Part shown: one piece after another, positions 1 through 6,337 of the stretch
Position numbering within the stretch: the stretch's first letter is position 1
How the letters are laid out: each line of letters opens with the position of its first letter
Assembly: GCA_031267485.1 (NCBI GenBank)
Contig: JAIRYY010000169.1
Span: forward strand, 1 to 7,049
Source: Tannerella sp.
GTDB taxonomy: Bacteria; Bacteroidota; Bacteroidia; Bacteroidales; Tannerellaceae
Direction of reading: 5' to 3'
Length of the DNA: 7,049 nt
Made by a program: the position numbers and the translations under genes
The notes under the pieces: model-generated
What the model was told of the DNA's origin: nothing
The model's database searches: none
Seen by the model: only the letters and a program-made list of their open reading frames with translations

Positions 1-122
1 AACTTCTTTACGTAGCGTTCCGCATCATATTTCTTCGCTATTCTCTTGATATTTACTCCCTGTATGTAAAATAACAGTTGATTTAATACCGGCTGTCCGC
101 TAAAATTTGTACTTTTGCCCAT
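1..122 (-). CDS. IS4-family transposase (DUF4372-type), N-terminal part, cut by window edge
   Basis: A reading frame starts at the ATG at 122-120 and stays open to the left edge, giving 40 codons. The product begins MGKSTNFSGQPVLNQ and continues through FYIQGVNIKRIAKKYD to AERYVKK. This resembles the N-terminal DUF4372 domain of IS4-type DDE transposases, which commonly open with a 'K-S-x-x-F-S-G-Q-P' stretch. The catalytic DDE core would lie outside the window, so I cannot say whether the gene is intact. An AAGG lies about seven bases before the ATG, and a TATCTTTG promoter box lies 26 bases upstream. Recognition is from memory of the family rather than a search. The start is well supported because the conserved opening begins at once. 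Confidence 0.75.
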   Translation of the reverse strand, partial: MGKSTNFSGQPVLNQLLFYIQGVNIKRIAKKYDAERYVKK

Positions 123-147
123 AGGCTACCTTGTTTTGTTGTGATTA

Positions 148-155
148 CAAAGATA
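148..155 (-). promoter_or_regulatory. Bacteroidota -7 box for the IS4 transposase
   Basis: The minus strand reads TATCTTTG here, an exact match to the Bacteroidota -7 consensus TAnnTTTG. It lies 25 bases upstream of the transposase ATG, a typical leader length. No clear TTTG -33 box is visible at the expected spacing. Confidence 0.45.
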
Positions 156-211
156 ACCTCCGAGCGGGGAAAATTAATACTCCTCGCTCTTTTTTTTACC
201 GGACAGTAGTG

Positions 212-322
212 AAATCCTTTGTCAATGTGAGTAATCTTTGTTTTTTCTTCTGACAGGGTAAGTCCCCTTACTTGAAGAAACTCACGAACAATAGGTAATA
301 CCTCATTTTCTAACAATTCCTT
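212..322 (-). pseudogene. Group II intron reverse transcriptase/maturase, 37-codon internal remnant
   Basis: The minus-strand frame from 322 to 212 encodes KELLENEVLPIVREF, then LQVRGLTLSEEKTKITHIDKGF. This closely matches the segment just after the YADD catalytic loop in group II intron-encoded reverse transcriptases (family pattern: SKELLENEV...L.LSPEKT.ITHI..GFDFLG). The family would have YADD upstream and DFLG downstream. Neither is present, because the match stops exactly at an inverted repeat on one side (323) and at the inferred IS4 end on the other (211). No catalytic residues, maturase domain or intron RNA remain, so it is dead. The longer open frame through this region (83-409) is a composite of IS leader, remnant and element sequence, not one gene. 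Confidence 0.75.
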
Positions 323-341
323 CAGGGCAACCGCATCAAAA
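323..341 (+). repeat. Left terminal inverted repeat
   Basis: CAGGGCAACCGCATCAAAA pairs with 553-571 with a single mismatch at the sixth base (C here, T in the other copy read inward). Similarity ends immediately inside the repeats. Confidence 0.75.
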
Positions 342-407
342 TTTATCACAAATATATCCGACGCCCGGGAGTTGACAGTTGATAGCTGTTGACAACATTC
401 CCGATTC

Positions 408-424
408 ATTTTTCATTGAAAAAT
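408..424. repeat. Small AT-rich hairpin inside the MITE-like element
   Basis: The stretch ATTTTTC-ATT-GAAAAAT forms a perfect 7-bp stem with a 3-nt loop. It has no GC-rich stem base, so I do not call it a terminator. Confidence 0.45.
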
Positions 425-457
425 CAATATGATTTAAGGTTTAATTGCCCGAATTTC

Positions 458-520
458 CAGGCAGTAATGCGCCATTACCGGGCAGTAATGCTCCGTTACC
501 AGGCAGTAATTTCCCGTTTC
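458..520. repeat. Three-unit 21-bp tandem repeat
   Basis: Three adjacent 21-base units lie at 458-478, 479-499 and 500-520. All share the core GGCAGTAAT preceded by C(A/G). The junction of units one and two reads TTACCGGGCAGTAATG. Units one and two are most alike, and unit three diverges at its 3' half. The array is bracketed by an inverted pair, CGAATTTCC (450-458) and GGAAAATTCG (526-535), differing by one extra base, so the array could sit in the loop of a larger hairpin. The minus strand in one frame spells a repeated H/N-Y-C-x-V peptide, which I regard as incidental. Confidence 0.7.
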
Positions 521-552
521 CCAATGGAAAATTCGCTCATCGTCCCGAAAGG

Positions 553-571
553 TTTTGATGCGGTTACCCTG
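553..571 (-). repeat. Right terminal inverted repeat; contains the alaX stop codon
   Basis: On the minus strand this reads CAGGGTAACCGCATCAAAA. The TAA in it (566-564) is in frame with the editing-protein gene and ends it. Confidence 0.75.
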
Positions 572-1040
572 GCGGCGTTCCCTCCAATTTGAACCGCACT
601 CTCCAGCGGCCGTTTTCAAAATCGTGACTCAGGAATTTAAGATGCCCGATTTCGGAGGTATTGTCCACGTGTTCGCCGATGCAGGCGCAGGCATCATAAT
701 CGCCTATGCGGACGATGCGCAGCGTGTCGGACACGTTTTCCGGCAATTTGCTCAAATCCACGTACCGGCCGGCTTCTTCGCGCGACATAAATTCGCGGTA
801 AACGGGGAGGTGGAGGTCTATCACTTCGTTTACACGGCGTTCAATTTCCGCTATCTGCCCGTCGGAAGGCGCTTTGTCGAGAAGATAGTCGCATTTTGAT
901 TTCTTACGTTCAATATGCGCGTTTTTCGACCGTGGACAGCCGAACATGCGAACCATCGTCCGGTTAAGAATATGTTCCGCCGTGTGCATTGGCGGATATT
1001 CCGCCTTGTTGTGTGCATTTAATTCCGGTTTTTCTGACAT
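564..1040 (-). CDS. AlaX-type alanyl-tRNA editing protein (158 aa)
   Basis: A free-standing relative of the alanyl-tRNA synthetase editing domain (tRNA_SAD / AlaX superfamily). In this family, cytoplasmic enzymes hydrolyse Ser- or Gly-mischarged tRNA-Ala. The family's zinc motifs are visible: HTAEH (H19, H23) near the N terminus, and CIGEH (C120, H124) inside DACACIGEHVDNTSEIG, matching HxxxH and CxGxH. The length fits the short AlaX class. The start at 1040 follows the FAD gene stop by 23 nt, so it is probably the last gene of the operon; no strong ribosome-binding site is seen. The last residues, EGTPPG, together with the stop are encoded at and within the terminal inverted repeat of the adjacent element, so the native C terminus may have been replaced. 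The catalytic region is unaffected. Substrate specificity cannot be read from the sequence. Confidence 0.85.
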   Translation of the reverse strand: MSEKPELNAHNKAEYPPMHTAEHILNRTMVRMFGCPRSKNAHIERKKSKCDYLLDKAPSDGQIAEIERRVNEVIDLHLPVYREFMSREEAGRYVDLSKLPENVSDTLRIVRIGDYDACACIGEHVDNTSEIGHLKFLSHDFENGRWRVRFKLEGTPPG

Positions 1041-1063
1041 AACATGACTTGATAAATGTTAAA

Positions 1064-2629
1064 TTAAAGCCGCCGGATAAAGGCGGCGGCCTGTTCCGCG
1101 CAAAGTTCGCCGTCCGTTGCGGCGGAAACGATTCCTCCGGCATAACCGGCACCCTCGCCGCACGGATACAGCCCTTTCAGCGTGACATGCTGCATTGTCT
1201 CCCGGTCTCTCGGGATACGGACGGGCGACGATGTCCGCGTTTCCACGCCTATCATGACGGCCTCGTTCGTTAAAAAGCCGCGGGAGACCTTGTCGAATTG
1301 ACGGAAGCCTTCGCACAGGCGCGACGTGATAAAACCGGGCATCCAGTCGTGTAACGGCGACGGCCGCAGGCCGGGAGTATAGGACGAAACCGGCAGGTCT
1401 GGCGAATCGCGCTTTTGCATGAAATCCGCCATCCGCTGTGCGGGAGCGGTTTGCGACAGGCCTCCGCGGAACCGGCAAAGCTGTTCCAGCTGTTCCTGGA
1501 AATGCATCACAGCGAAATGTGCCGGCAGGTTGCTGTGCGGCACATCTTCCGGGCGGATTTCCACTACCATACCGGCGTTTGCCCAGCGCGAACTGCGGGC
1601 AGACGGGGACATGCCGTTTACCACGACTTCGTCCGGGCTGCTTGCCGCAGGCACGACAAACCCTCCGGGACACATGCAGAACGAATAGACGCCCCTGCCG
1701 GCCGACTGTGCGACGAAACTGTATTCCGCCGCGGGAAGATATTTCCCCCGTCCGTCTTCGCTGTGGTAACGTATCCGGTCGATAAGCGCCTGCGGATGTT
1801 CAAGGCGCACGCCGACGGCGATTCCCTTGGCCTCCAGCGCTATATTCCGCATCGACAGACAGCGGTATACGTCCCGCGCGGAATGTCCCGTGGCAAGTAT
1901 CACCGCCGCTCCCATGAAAGTACGGCCGTCGCGCGTATGAACGCCGAGGGCTTCGCCGTTCCGGATAACCGGCGATTCCATGCAGGCGCCGAAATGCACT
2001 TCGCCTCCCGAATGAATAATCCGGTTGCGTATGTTCTCAATCACGCGCGGCAGTTTGTCTGTTCCGATATGCGGATGCACGTCGGAGAGAATGGCGTCGC
2101 TTGCGCCATGCTGACAGAAAATGTTGAGTATCCTGTCGACGGAACCGCGTTTCCTGCTGCGCGTATATAATTTCCCGTCGGAGTATGCGCCGGCCCCGCC
2201 CTCACCAAAACAGTAATTGGATTCGGGGTTGACGAGATGTTCGCGGCTTATGAGCGCGATGTCTTTTTTCCGGTCGCGGACGTTTTTCCCGCGTTCGACA
2301 ATTACAGGCCGGAGGCCGAGTTCTATCAGGCGAAGCGCGGCAAACAGTCCCGCCGGCCCGGCGCCGACAATCACCACCGGCCTGCAGCCCGAAACATCTT
2401 TATATTCAATCGTCCTGTACGCCGCCTCCGCCGGTTCCTCACGGATAAAAACCCGCAGCGACACGTTTACCAGAACCGTCCTCTGACGCGCATCTATCGA
2501 GCGTTTCAATACCCGCACAGCGTTCACCGCTTCCGGCTTTTCACCCGTCTCGCGGCAGACGGCGCGGCGCAGCGACTGTTCGTTCGCGGCCTCTTCCGGC
2601 AATATCCGTAACTGAAGTTCCCTTACCAT
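1064..2629 (-). CDS. FAD-dependent oxidoreductase, COG2509-like (521 aa)
   Basis: A cytoplasmic flavoprotein of the large 'FAD-dependent dehydrogenase' family common in Bacteroidota and Firmicutes; its physiological substrate is not established. Residues 1-80 form the N-terminal cap typical of the family (opening VRELQLRILPEEA). A Rossmann dinucleotide motif follows, VVIVGAGPAGLFAALRL with GAGPAG at 89-94. Next are FGEGGAGAYSDGKL (141-154), a second nucleotide-binding element ATGHSARD (246-253), and a C-terminal FAD-contacting stretch YPCGEGAGYAGGI (488-500) ahead of SAATDG. Length and motif order look complete. The start ATG lies 8 nt after the radA stop with a purine-rich AAAAAGAG between, so the two are almost certainly co-transcribed and probably translationally coupled. 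There is no signal peptide or membrane segment. The family call is strong; a precise reaction is not claimed. Confidence 0.88.
   Translation of the reverse strand: MVRELQLRILPEEAANEQSLRRAVCRETGEKPEAVNAVRVLKRSIDARQRTVLVNVSLRVFIREEPAEAAYRTIEYKDVSGCRPVVIVGAGPAGLFAALRLIELGLRPVIVERGKNVRDRKKDIALISREHLVNPESNYCFGEGGAGAYSDGKLYTRSRKRGSVDRILNIFCQHGASDAILSDVHPHIGTDKLPRVIENIRNRIIHSGGEVHFGACMESPVIRNGEALGVHTRDGRTFMGAAVILATGHSARDVYRCLSMRNIALEAKGIAVGVRLEHPQALIDRIRYHSEDGRGKYLPAAEYSFVAQSAGRGVYSFCMCPGGFVVPAASSPDEVVVNGMSPSARSSRWANAGMVVEIRPEDVPHSNLPAHFAVMHFQEQLEQLCRFRGGLSQTAPAQRMADFMQKRDSPDLPVSSYTPGLRPSPLHDWMPGFITSRLCEGFRQFDKVSRGFLTNEAVMIGVETRTSSPVRIPRDRETMQHVTLKGLYPCGEGAGYAGGIVSAATDGELCAEQAAAFIRRL
1069..1090 (-). 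terminator. Possible weak intrinsic terminator / attenuator at the 3' end of the FAD gene
   Basis: On the minus strand GCCGCCG (1090-1084) and CGGCGGC (1075-1069) form a 7-bp GC-rich stem with an 8-nt loop, followed by TTTAATTTAA. The stem lies in the last codons of the FAD protein and the T-tract is interrupted. It may only reduce read-through into alaX, or be a by-product of Arg/Ala codons. Confidence 0.3.
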
Positions 2630-2637
2630 CTCTTTTT

Positions 2638-4008
2638 TTATCCGAAAAGTACGCGGAACGCTTCCTCCACTTTTCCTGCCTTTATTATTTCTATCCCGGT
2701 TTTAAGTTCTTCAACACCTTTCATGCGGGGGACGATGATGCGCGAAAAGCCAAGTTTTTCCGCTTCCCGGATACGCTGTTCCAGGCGGGTAACCGGGCGT
2801 ATCTCGCCGGACAGCCCGACTTCGCCGGCCATGCATACGCCATGTGCAATGGAGATATCAAGGCTCGACGACAGTACCGCGCTTATGACCGGCAGGTCTA
2901 TCGCCGGGTCGTTTACCCGCAGGCCACCTGCGATGTTCAGGAACACATCTTTCTGCGCAAGCCTGAATCCGGCGCGTTTCTCTAGGACGGCCAGCAGCAT
3001 GTTCATCCGGCGGATGTCAAATCCGGTCGAACTGCGCTGCGGCGTTCCGTAGACGGCGGAACTGACAAGCGACTGTGTCTCTATCAGGAACGGACGGACG
3101 CCCTCGACCGCCGCCGCTATGGCTATTCCGCTCAATCCCTCGCGGTTTTCCGTCAGCAGTAATTCCGACGGATTATTTATCTGGCGGAGGCCATTTTGGC
3201 GCATCTCGTAAATACCCAGTTCCGACGTGCTGCCAAAACGGTTCTTTATACTTCGCAGAATACGGTACATGTAATGCCGGTCGCCTTCGAACTGAAGTAC
3301 CGTATCGACAATATGCTCCAGCACTTTCGGCCCGGCGATGCTTCCCTCCTTGTTGATATGTCCGACCAGCAACGCCGGCGTACCCGTCTCTTTTGCATAT
3401 TTCAGTATCGAGGCGCTGCATTCGCGCACCTGTGTGATGCTTCCGGGCGACGACTCGGCCGCCTCCGTGAACATCGTCTGTATGGAATCTATCACCAGCA
3501 AGTCAGGCTGCAGGCTGTTCACGTGCTCGAATATCCGTTCGAGGTTCGTCTCGCAAAGGATATGGCAGTTATCCATATCGCATTTGTCGCCGGCCAGGCG
3601 GTCTGCCCGCAGTTTCAGCTGCCGGGCGCTCTCCTCGCCGGACACATACACCGTATGCAGGCCTTTCAGTTTCAGCACGGTCTGCAGTATCAGCGTCGAT
3701 TTGCCGATGCCCGGCTCGCCGCCGACAAGTACCAGCGAGCCTTTGACAAGGCCGCCTCCGAGCACGCGGTTCAACTCCGCATCGTGCAAATCCAGGCGGA
3801 CTTCCCCCTCCGACGTCACATCACGCAGCAGTTGCGGCCGGACGCCATTCCGTTCCATGCCGGGAACAAAACCCCGCCCGGAAGGTTCTTTTTTCACAAC
3901 CTCCTCAACATACGTGTTCCACGCTCCGCACGAGGGACATTTCCCTGTCCATTTAAGCGATTCGGCCCCGCAGTCGGAACAGACATATACGGATTTGGTT
4001 TTAGCCAT
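2638..4008 (-). CDS. radA: DNA repair protein RadA/Sms (456 aa)
   Basis: RadA is a RecA-like, DnaB-type ATPase that promotes branch migration in homologous recombination and repair. All family landmarks are present: a four-cysteine zinc finger (C10, C13, C24, C27, in YVCSDCG and GKCPSCGAW); Walker A GEPGIGKST at 97-105; Walker B LLVIDS at 170-175; the RadA-specific KNRFG motif at 255-259; and a C-terminal Lon-like domain containing GGLRVNDPAIDLP and ending near KVEEAFRVLFG. The length is close to that of characterised RadA proteins (about 460 aa), so it looks intact. The Lon-like domain is structural in RadA and not expected to be proteolytic. The start is fixed by MAKTKSVYVCSDCG, the usual opening, 31 nt after the barrel gene stop; the FAD gene follows after 8 nt. 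Confidence 0.97.
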   Translation of the reverse strand: MAKTKSVYVCSDCGAESLKWTGKCPSCGAWNTYVEEVVKKEPSGRGFVPGMERNGVRPQLLRDVTSEGEVRLDLHDAELNRVLGGGLVKGSLVLVGGEPGIGKSTLILQTVLKLKGLHTVYVSGEESARQLKLRADRLAGDKCDMDNCHILCETNLERIFEHVNSLQPDLLVIDSIQTMFTEAAESSPGSITQVRECSASILKYAKETGTPALLVGHINKEGSIAGPKVLEHIVDTVLQFEGDRHYMYRILRSIKNRFGSTSELGIYEMRQNGLRQINNPSELLLTENREGLSGIAIAAAVEGVRPFLIETQSLVSSAVYGTPQRSSTGFDIRRMNMLLAVLEKRAGFRLAQKDVFLNIAGGLRVNDPAIDLPVISAVLSSSLDISIAHGVCMAGEVGLSGEIRPVTRLEQRIREAEKLGFSRIIVPRMKGVEELKTGIEIIKAGKVEEAFRVLFG

Positions 4009-4039
4009 TCGCCGGGGAATTAAATATCTTCATCTCCCG

Positions 4040-4675
4040 TCAGAAATAATATGCGGCGCGCGCCAGGAACATGGCCTGGTCGTATATCCGCTCGCTCGTG
4101 AGATTATATCTAAATTCCGCACCGATGATGACGTCTTTCGTAACGCGCATCTCGGCGCCGAAACCGAGATTCAGGCCTATGCGCACTTTTGTTTCGGAAG
4201 TCCCGGAGTCGGCTGCTTCGGGAGCAGGCAGAATGTCATTCTCCTCCAGCGGAACCGGAATCACGGGAACAGGAATGTCTATGTTCCAGACCGACAGCCC
4301 GAGTCCGCCGACAGGATACATGGTTATTTTTTCCGCAACGCGCGCCAGATAATGCACATCGGCGTTTACATACAGGGTACTCCGGTAATCATTTTCCAGC
4401 AGATAGAGAACTGACGGCGCCAGGCGTATCCTGTCCCGGATATTATACCTGTAATCAACGCCGACAAGTACGGTTTTACCGTCAACTCCATATCCGACTG
4501 TTCCGCCAACCGACGAAATGCCTTTTTCTCCCCCGTACTCATTGATTTCGCGCTGCGCCGTGCCCGCACGTTGCGCTCCGGTTTCGCCCTGCACCCTGCT
4601 TCTGCTTCCGCCCTGAGCGGAACCGGCCGCTGCAAACGCGAGCGTACAGACTGTTAATATTACTAATCTTCTCAT
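4040..4675 (-). CDS. Small outer-membrane beta-barrel (porin-like) protein (211 aa)
   Basis: The N terminus MRRLVILTVCTLAFAAAGSA is a typical Sec signal peptide, probably cleaved after GSA (about residue 20). The mature protein starts with a charged, Gly/Gln/Arg-rich linker (21-50). Alternating amphipathic strands with aromatic ends follow (for example VLVGVDYRYNI, STLYVNADVHYLA, KVRIGLNLGFGAEMRV, DVIIGAEFRYNL), and the last strand ends ARAAYYF. A C-terminal aromatic after an alternating strand is the classical BAM insertion signal. The size suggests an 8-stranded OmpX/OmpW-like barrel. A proline-rich acidic insert at about 133-160 (PVPVIPVPLEEND onward) probably forms an extracellular loop. 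It starts 18 nt after the peptidase gene. I do not recognise a specific family or ligand, and the role is inferred from architecture only. Confidence 0.75.
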   Translation of the reverse strand: MRRLVILTVCTLAFAAAGSAQGGSRSRVQGETGAQRAGTAQREINEYGGEKGISSVGGTVGYGVDGKTVLVGVDYRYNIRDRIRLAPSVLYLLENDYRSTLYVNADVHYLARVAEKITMYPVGGLGLSVWNIDIPVPVIPVPLEENDILPAPEAADSGTSETKVRIGLNLGFGAEMRVTKDVIIGAEFRYNLTSERIYDQAMFLARAAYYF

Positions 4676-4693
4676 ACGTATATAAATTAAAAA

Positions 4694-6337
4694 TTAAGAC
4701 CCCATTTTCAGCCGGTCGCCGGCGCTTTCCACTATCTTCCGGTAAAATTCCCCGTCATATCCCGGAAAATCAGGCGAGACGGGCATTCCGTACGGGTTAC
4801 GCCGGAATTGTCCGTTCTCTTCTTTTTTCACATTGCCGTCGATATATTTTATGAGCAGGTATTCGCCCAGTTCTTTCCAGCGCCGGGTGGCATTGTCGGC
4901 TGTCGTTGTGCTGAACCAGGTGAGAAACTTGCGCGCTTCTTCCGGGTTCTTTTCATACATCTCCGCCGCCGCCCTGTCTATGGCCGGAATCAGGTCCCGG
5001 TGTCCGTCTTCGAGTTCCTGCTGCACTTTGCGGATATCCCCTATCATAAAATTATATTTGCCGTATGCCATGTTTGCCACCCAGTTGTGCATCCAGAATG
5101 CGGATGTCCACGAGAAAGTGTACAGGTCGCCGTTTCCCGTGCGATAACATTCGGGGACAGCCAGCGAAGAGGCATAAACCGGATTAAACACCGTCATGTC
5201 GGCATCGTCGACGCCAAACCACAGGATTCCGCCGATGGCGTCCGGCAGCCAGTTTCTCATCTGGGGAACAATCACAAATCCCGTTTGCTGCGTGGCAATT
5301 GCGCGCTCGTTAAGATATTCCCTGCCGTCCACCTCGAAATGCATGGGCCTCCAGCGGTAAGGCGCTTTGTATGGCCCCGCTCCGGCGTCGTTCGTCATAT
5401 CCAGGTCCGTGCCCTCAAAATGGTCGCGCATGCAATGCTGCACATCCCTGACCGACAGTTTGCGGTCGGGTTTTATATACAGCGGCATAGGCGTCTTTGT
5501 CGTGTCGCCTTTTATAAATGCTTCATATTGACTCATGGAGGGGTCGTATCTGCGGAAAACAGACCATACCCGCGCTTCACACGCACGTAACCCGCCGAAA
5601 TCATACGGATTGTAAGCCTTGACAAAACTGAAATCCCTGTCTTTTCCGTTGAAATAGCCCTTTTCGCGCGCCAGGGAAACGACGTCGGGGGCATACAGAC
5701 AGTTTTCCCCGTCATCAAACGGGATTTGCTGTATGCGCGACTGGTTGGCGTGCGCCGATATGCAATCGTCGGGAATACGTATGGCAACCCACACAGCGCC
5801 TTTCTTTCCGGCGCCTTTCCCAATCATTTCCATTATCCAGGCCTCATTTTTGTCGGCGATGGAAAATGATTCTCCGCCGCTGCAATAACCGTATTCCGCA
5901 ACGAGGTCCGTCATGATTTTTATCGCTTCACGCGCCGTCCCGGCACGCTGAAGCGCGATGTAAATGAGACTGCCGTAATCTATCATGCCGGTCGTGTCGA
6001 CTAACTCCGGCCGTCCGCCAAACGTGCTTTCGGTGATGGCAACCTGACGTTCATTCATATTTCCCACGACCGACCAGGTCTGTTCCGCCTGCGCAATCCG
6101 TCCGAGCGGTTTCCCCGAATCCCATTCCACGACATCAAGCATAGCGCCTCGCGGCCATTTTGCCGCCGGCCAGCGATACATTTCCCCATACAGGGTATGA
6201 GAATCGGCCGCATACGAAATCATAACCGACCCGTCCGTCGAAGCCTTTTTTCCTACAATAATGCCCGTACAGGCAAGAACAGTCGTCCCTCCGGACAGAA
6301 GCGCAACACAGATAAAAAGTAATATTTTTGTCTTCAT
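4694..6337 (-). CDS. Exported peptidase family C69 dipeptidase (547 aa)
   Basis: Peptidase C69 enzymes (PepD-like) are N-terminal-nucleophile hydrolases that cleave dipeptides or short peptides using a Cys that becomes residue 1. A signal peptide (MKTKILLFICVALLSGGTTVLA) is followed directly by CTGIIVGKKASTDGS, so C23 is the expected nucleophile, exposed after cleavage. Other family-like blocks are GNMNERQVAITEST (92-104), WIMEMIGKG (167-175) and ISAHANQSRI (193-202), with a long C-terminal region including TFSWTSAFWMHNWV. The length fits Bacteroidales exported members. It probably works in the periplasm or at the envelope, feeding peptides to an amino-acid-fermenting cell. It is the first gene of the minus-strand block. 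The sequence VLAC also fits a loose lipobox, so a lipid anchor is an alternative, but that would modify the proposed nucleophile. Confidence 0.9.
   Translation of the reverse strand: MKTKILLFICVALLSGGTTVLACTGIIVGKKASTDGSVMISYAADSHTLYGEMYRWPAAKWPRGAMLDVVEWDSGKPLGRIAQAEQTWSVVGNMNERQVAITESTFGGRPELVDTTGMIDYGSLIYIALQRAGTAREAIKIMTDLVAEYGYCSGGESFSIADKNEAWIMEMIGKGAGKKGAVWVAIRIPDDCISAHANQSRIQQIPFDDGENCLYAPDVVSLAREKGYFNGKDRDFSFVKAYNPYDFGGLRACEARVWSVFRRYDPSMSQYEAFIKGDTTKTPMPLYIKPDRKLSVRDVQHCMRDHFEGTDLDMTNDAGAGPYKAPYRWRPMHFEVDGREYLNERAIATQQTGFVIVPQMRNWLPDAIGGILWFGVDDADMTVFNPVYASSLAVPECYRTGNGDLYTFSWTSAFWMHNWVANMAYGKYNFMIGDIRKVQQELEDGHRDLIPAIDRAAAEMYEKNPEEARKFLTWFSTTTADNATRRWKELGEYLLIKYIDGNVKKEENGQFRRNPYGMPVSPDFPGYDGEFYRKIVESAGDRLKMGS

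Larger units (their letters stand above)
1..211 (-). mobile_element. IS4-type insertion sequence, one end (other end outside window)
   Basis: The transposase start and its 89-base leader (123-211) lie between the window edge and position 212, where an unrelated reverse-transcriptase reading frame begins abruptly. I therefore place the element end at about 211, with the terminal sequence reading CACTACTGTCCGGTAA inward (211-196) on the minus strand. A 5-bp inverted pair, GAGCG at 162-166 and CGCTC at 185-189, lies in the leader. The exact end and the target duplication cannot be confirmed because the other end is not in the window. Confidence 0.55.
323..571. mobile_element. MITE-like element, 249 bp, with 19-bp terminal inverted repeats
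   Basis: The left end reads CAGGGCAACCGCATCAAAA (323-341). The right end, read on the opposite strand, is CAGGGTAACCGCATCAAAA (571-553), giving 18 of 19 matches. The repeats face outward with CAGGG at the tips, like a small non-autonomous transposon or related mobile repeat. The interior has no plausible gene. It holds direct GTTGACA repeats near 371-396, a perfect 7-bp hairpin (408-424), and a 21-bp tandem array flanked by its own inverted pair. No target-site duplication is visible: the left flank ends CAATTCCTT and the right flank begins GCGGCG. The two flanks belong to unrelated genes. The right repeat overlaps the 3' end of the alanyl-tRNA editing gene. I cannot assign it to a named family. 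Confidence 0.6.

Noticed and set aside
83..409. A 108-codon minus-strand open frame
   Set aside because: It is a composite running through IS leader, a reverse-transcriptase remnant and the inverted-repeat element. Only 212-322 resembles a protein family, and its 3' part overlaps the real transposase start in another frame.
458..520. Possible CRISPR array
   Set aside because: There are three contiguous 21-bp units with no unique spacers and no cas genes nearby; it is a simple tandem repeat.
434..619. Minus-strand frame with repeated H/N-Y-C-x-V residues
   Set aside because: The peptide repeat is a by-product of the 21-bp tandem array (a multiple of three keeps one frame open), and the frame overlaps the 3' end of alaX.
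1415..2170. A 251-codon plus-strand open frame antisense to the FAD gene
   Set aside because: It is an antisense shadow of a well-supported flavoprotein, with no recognisable domain and typical His/Arg-rich shadow composition.
3196..4414. Long plus-strand open frames opposite radA and the barrel gene
   Set aside because: They are antisense to intact radA with all motifs present. Composition is shadow-like and there is no promoter or ribosome-binding site.
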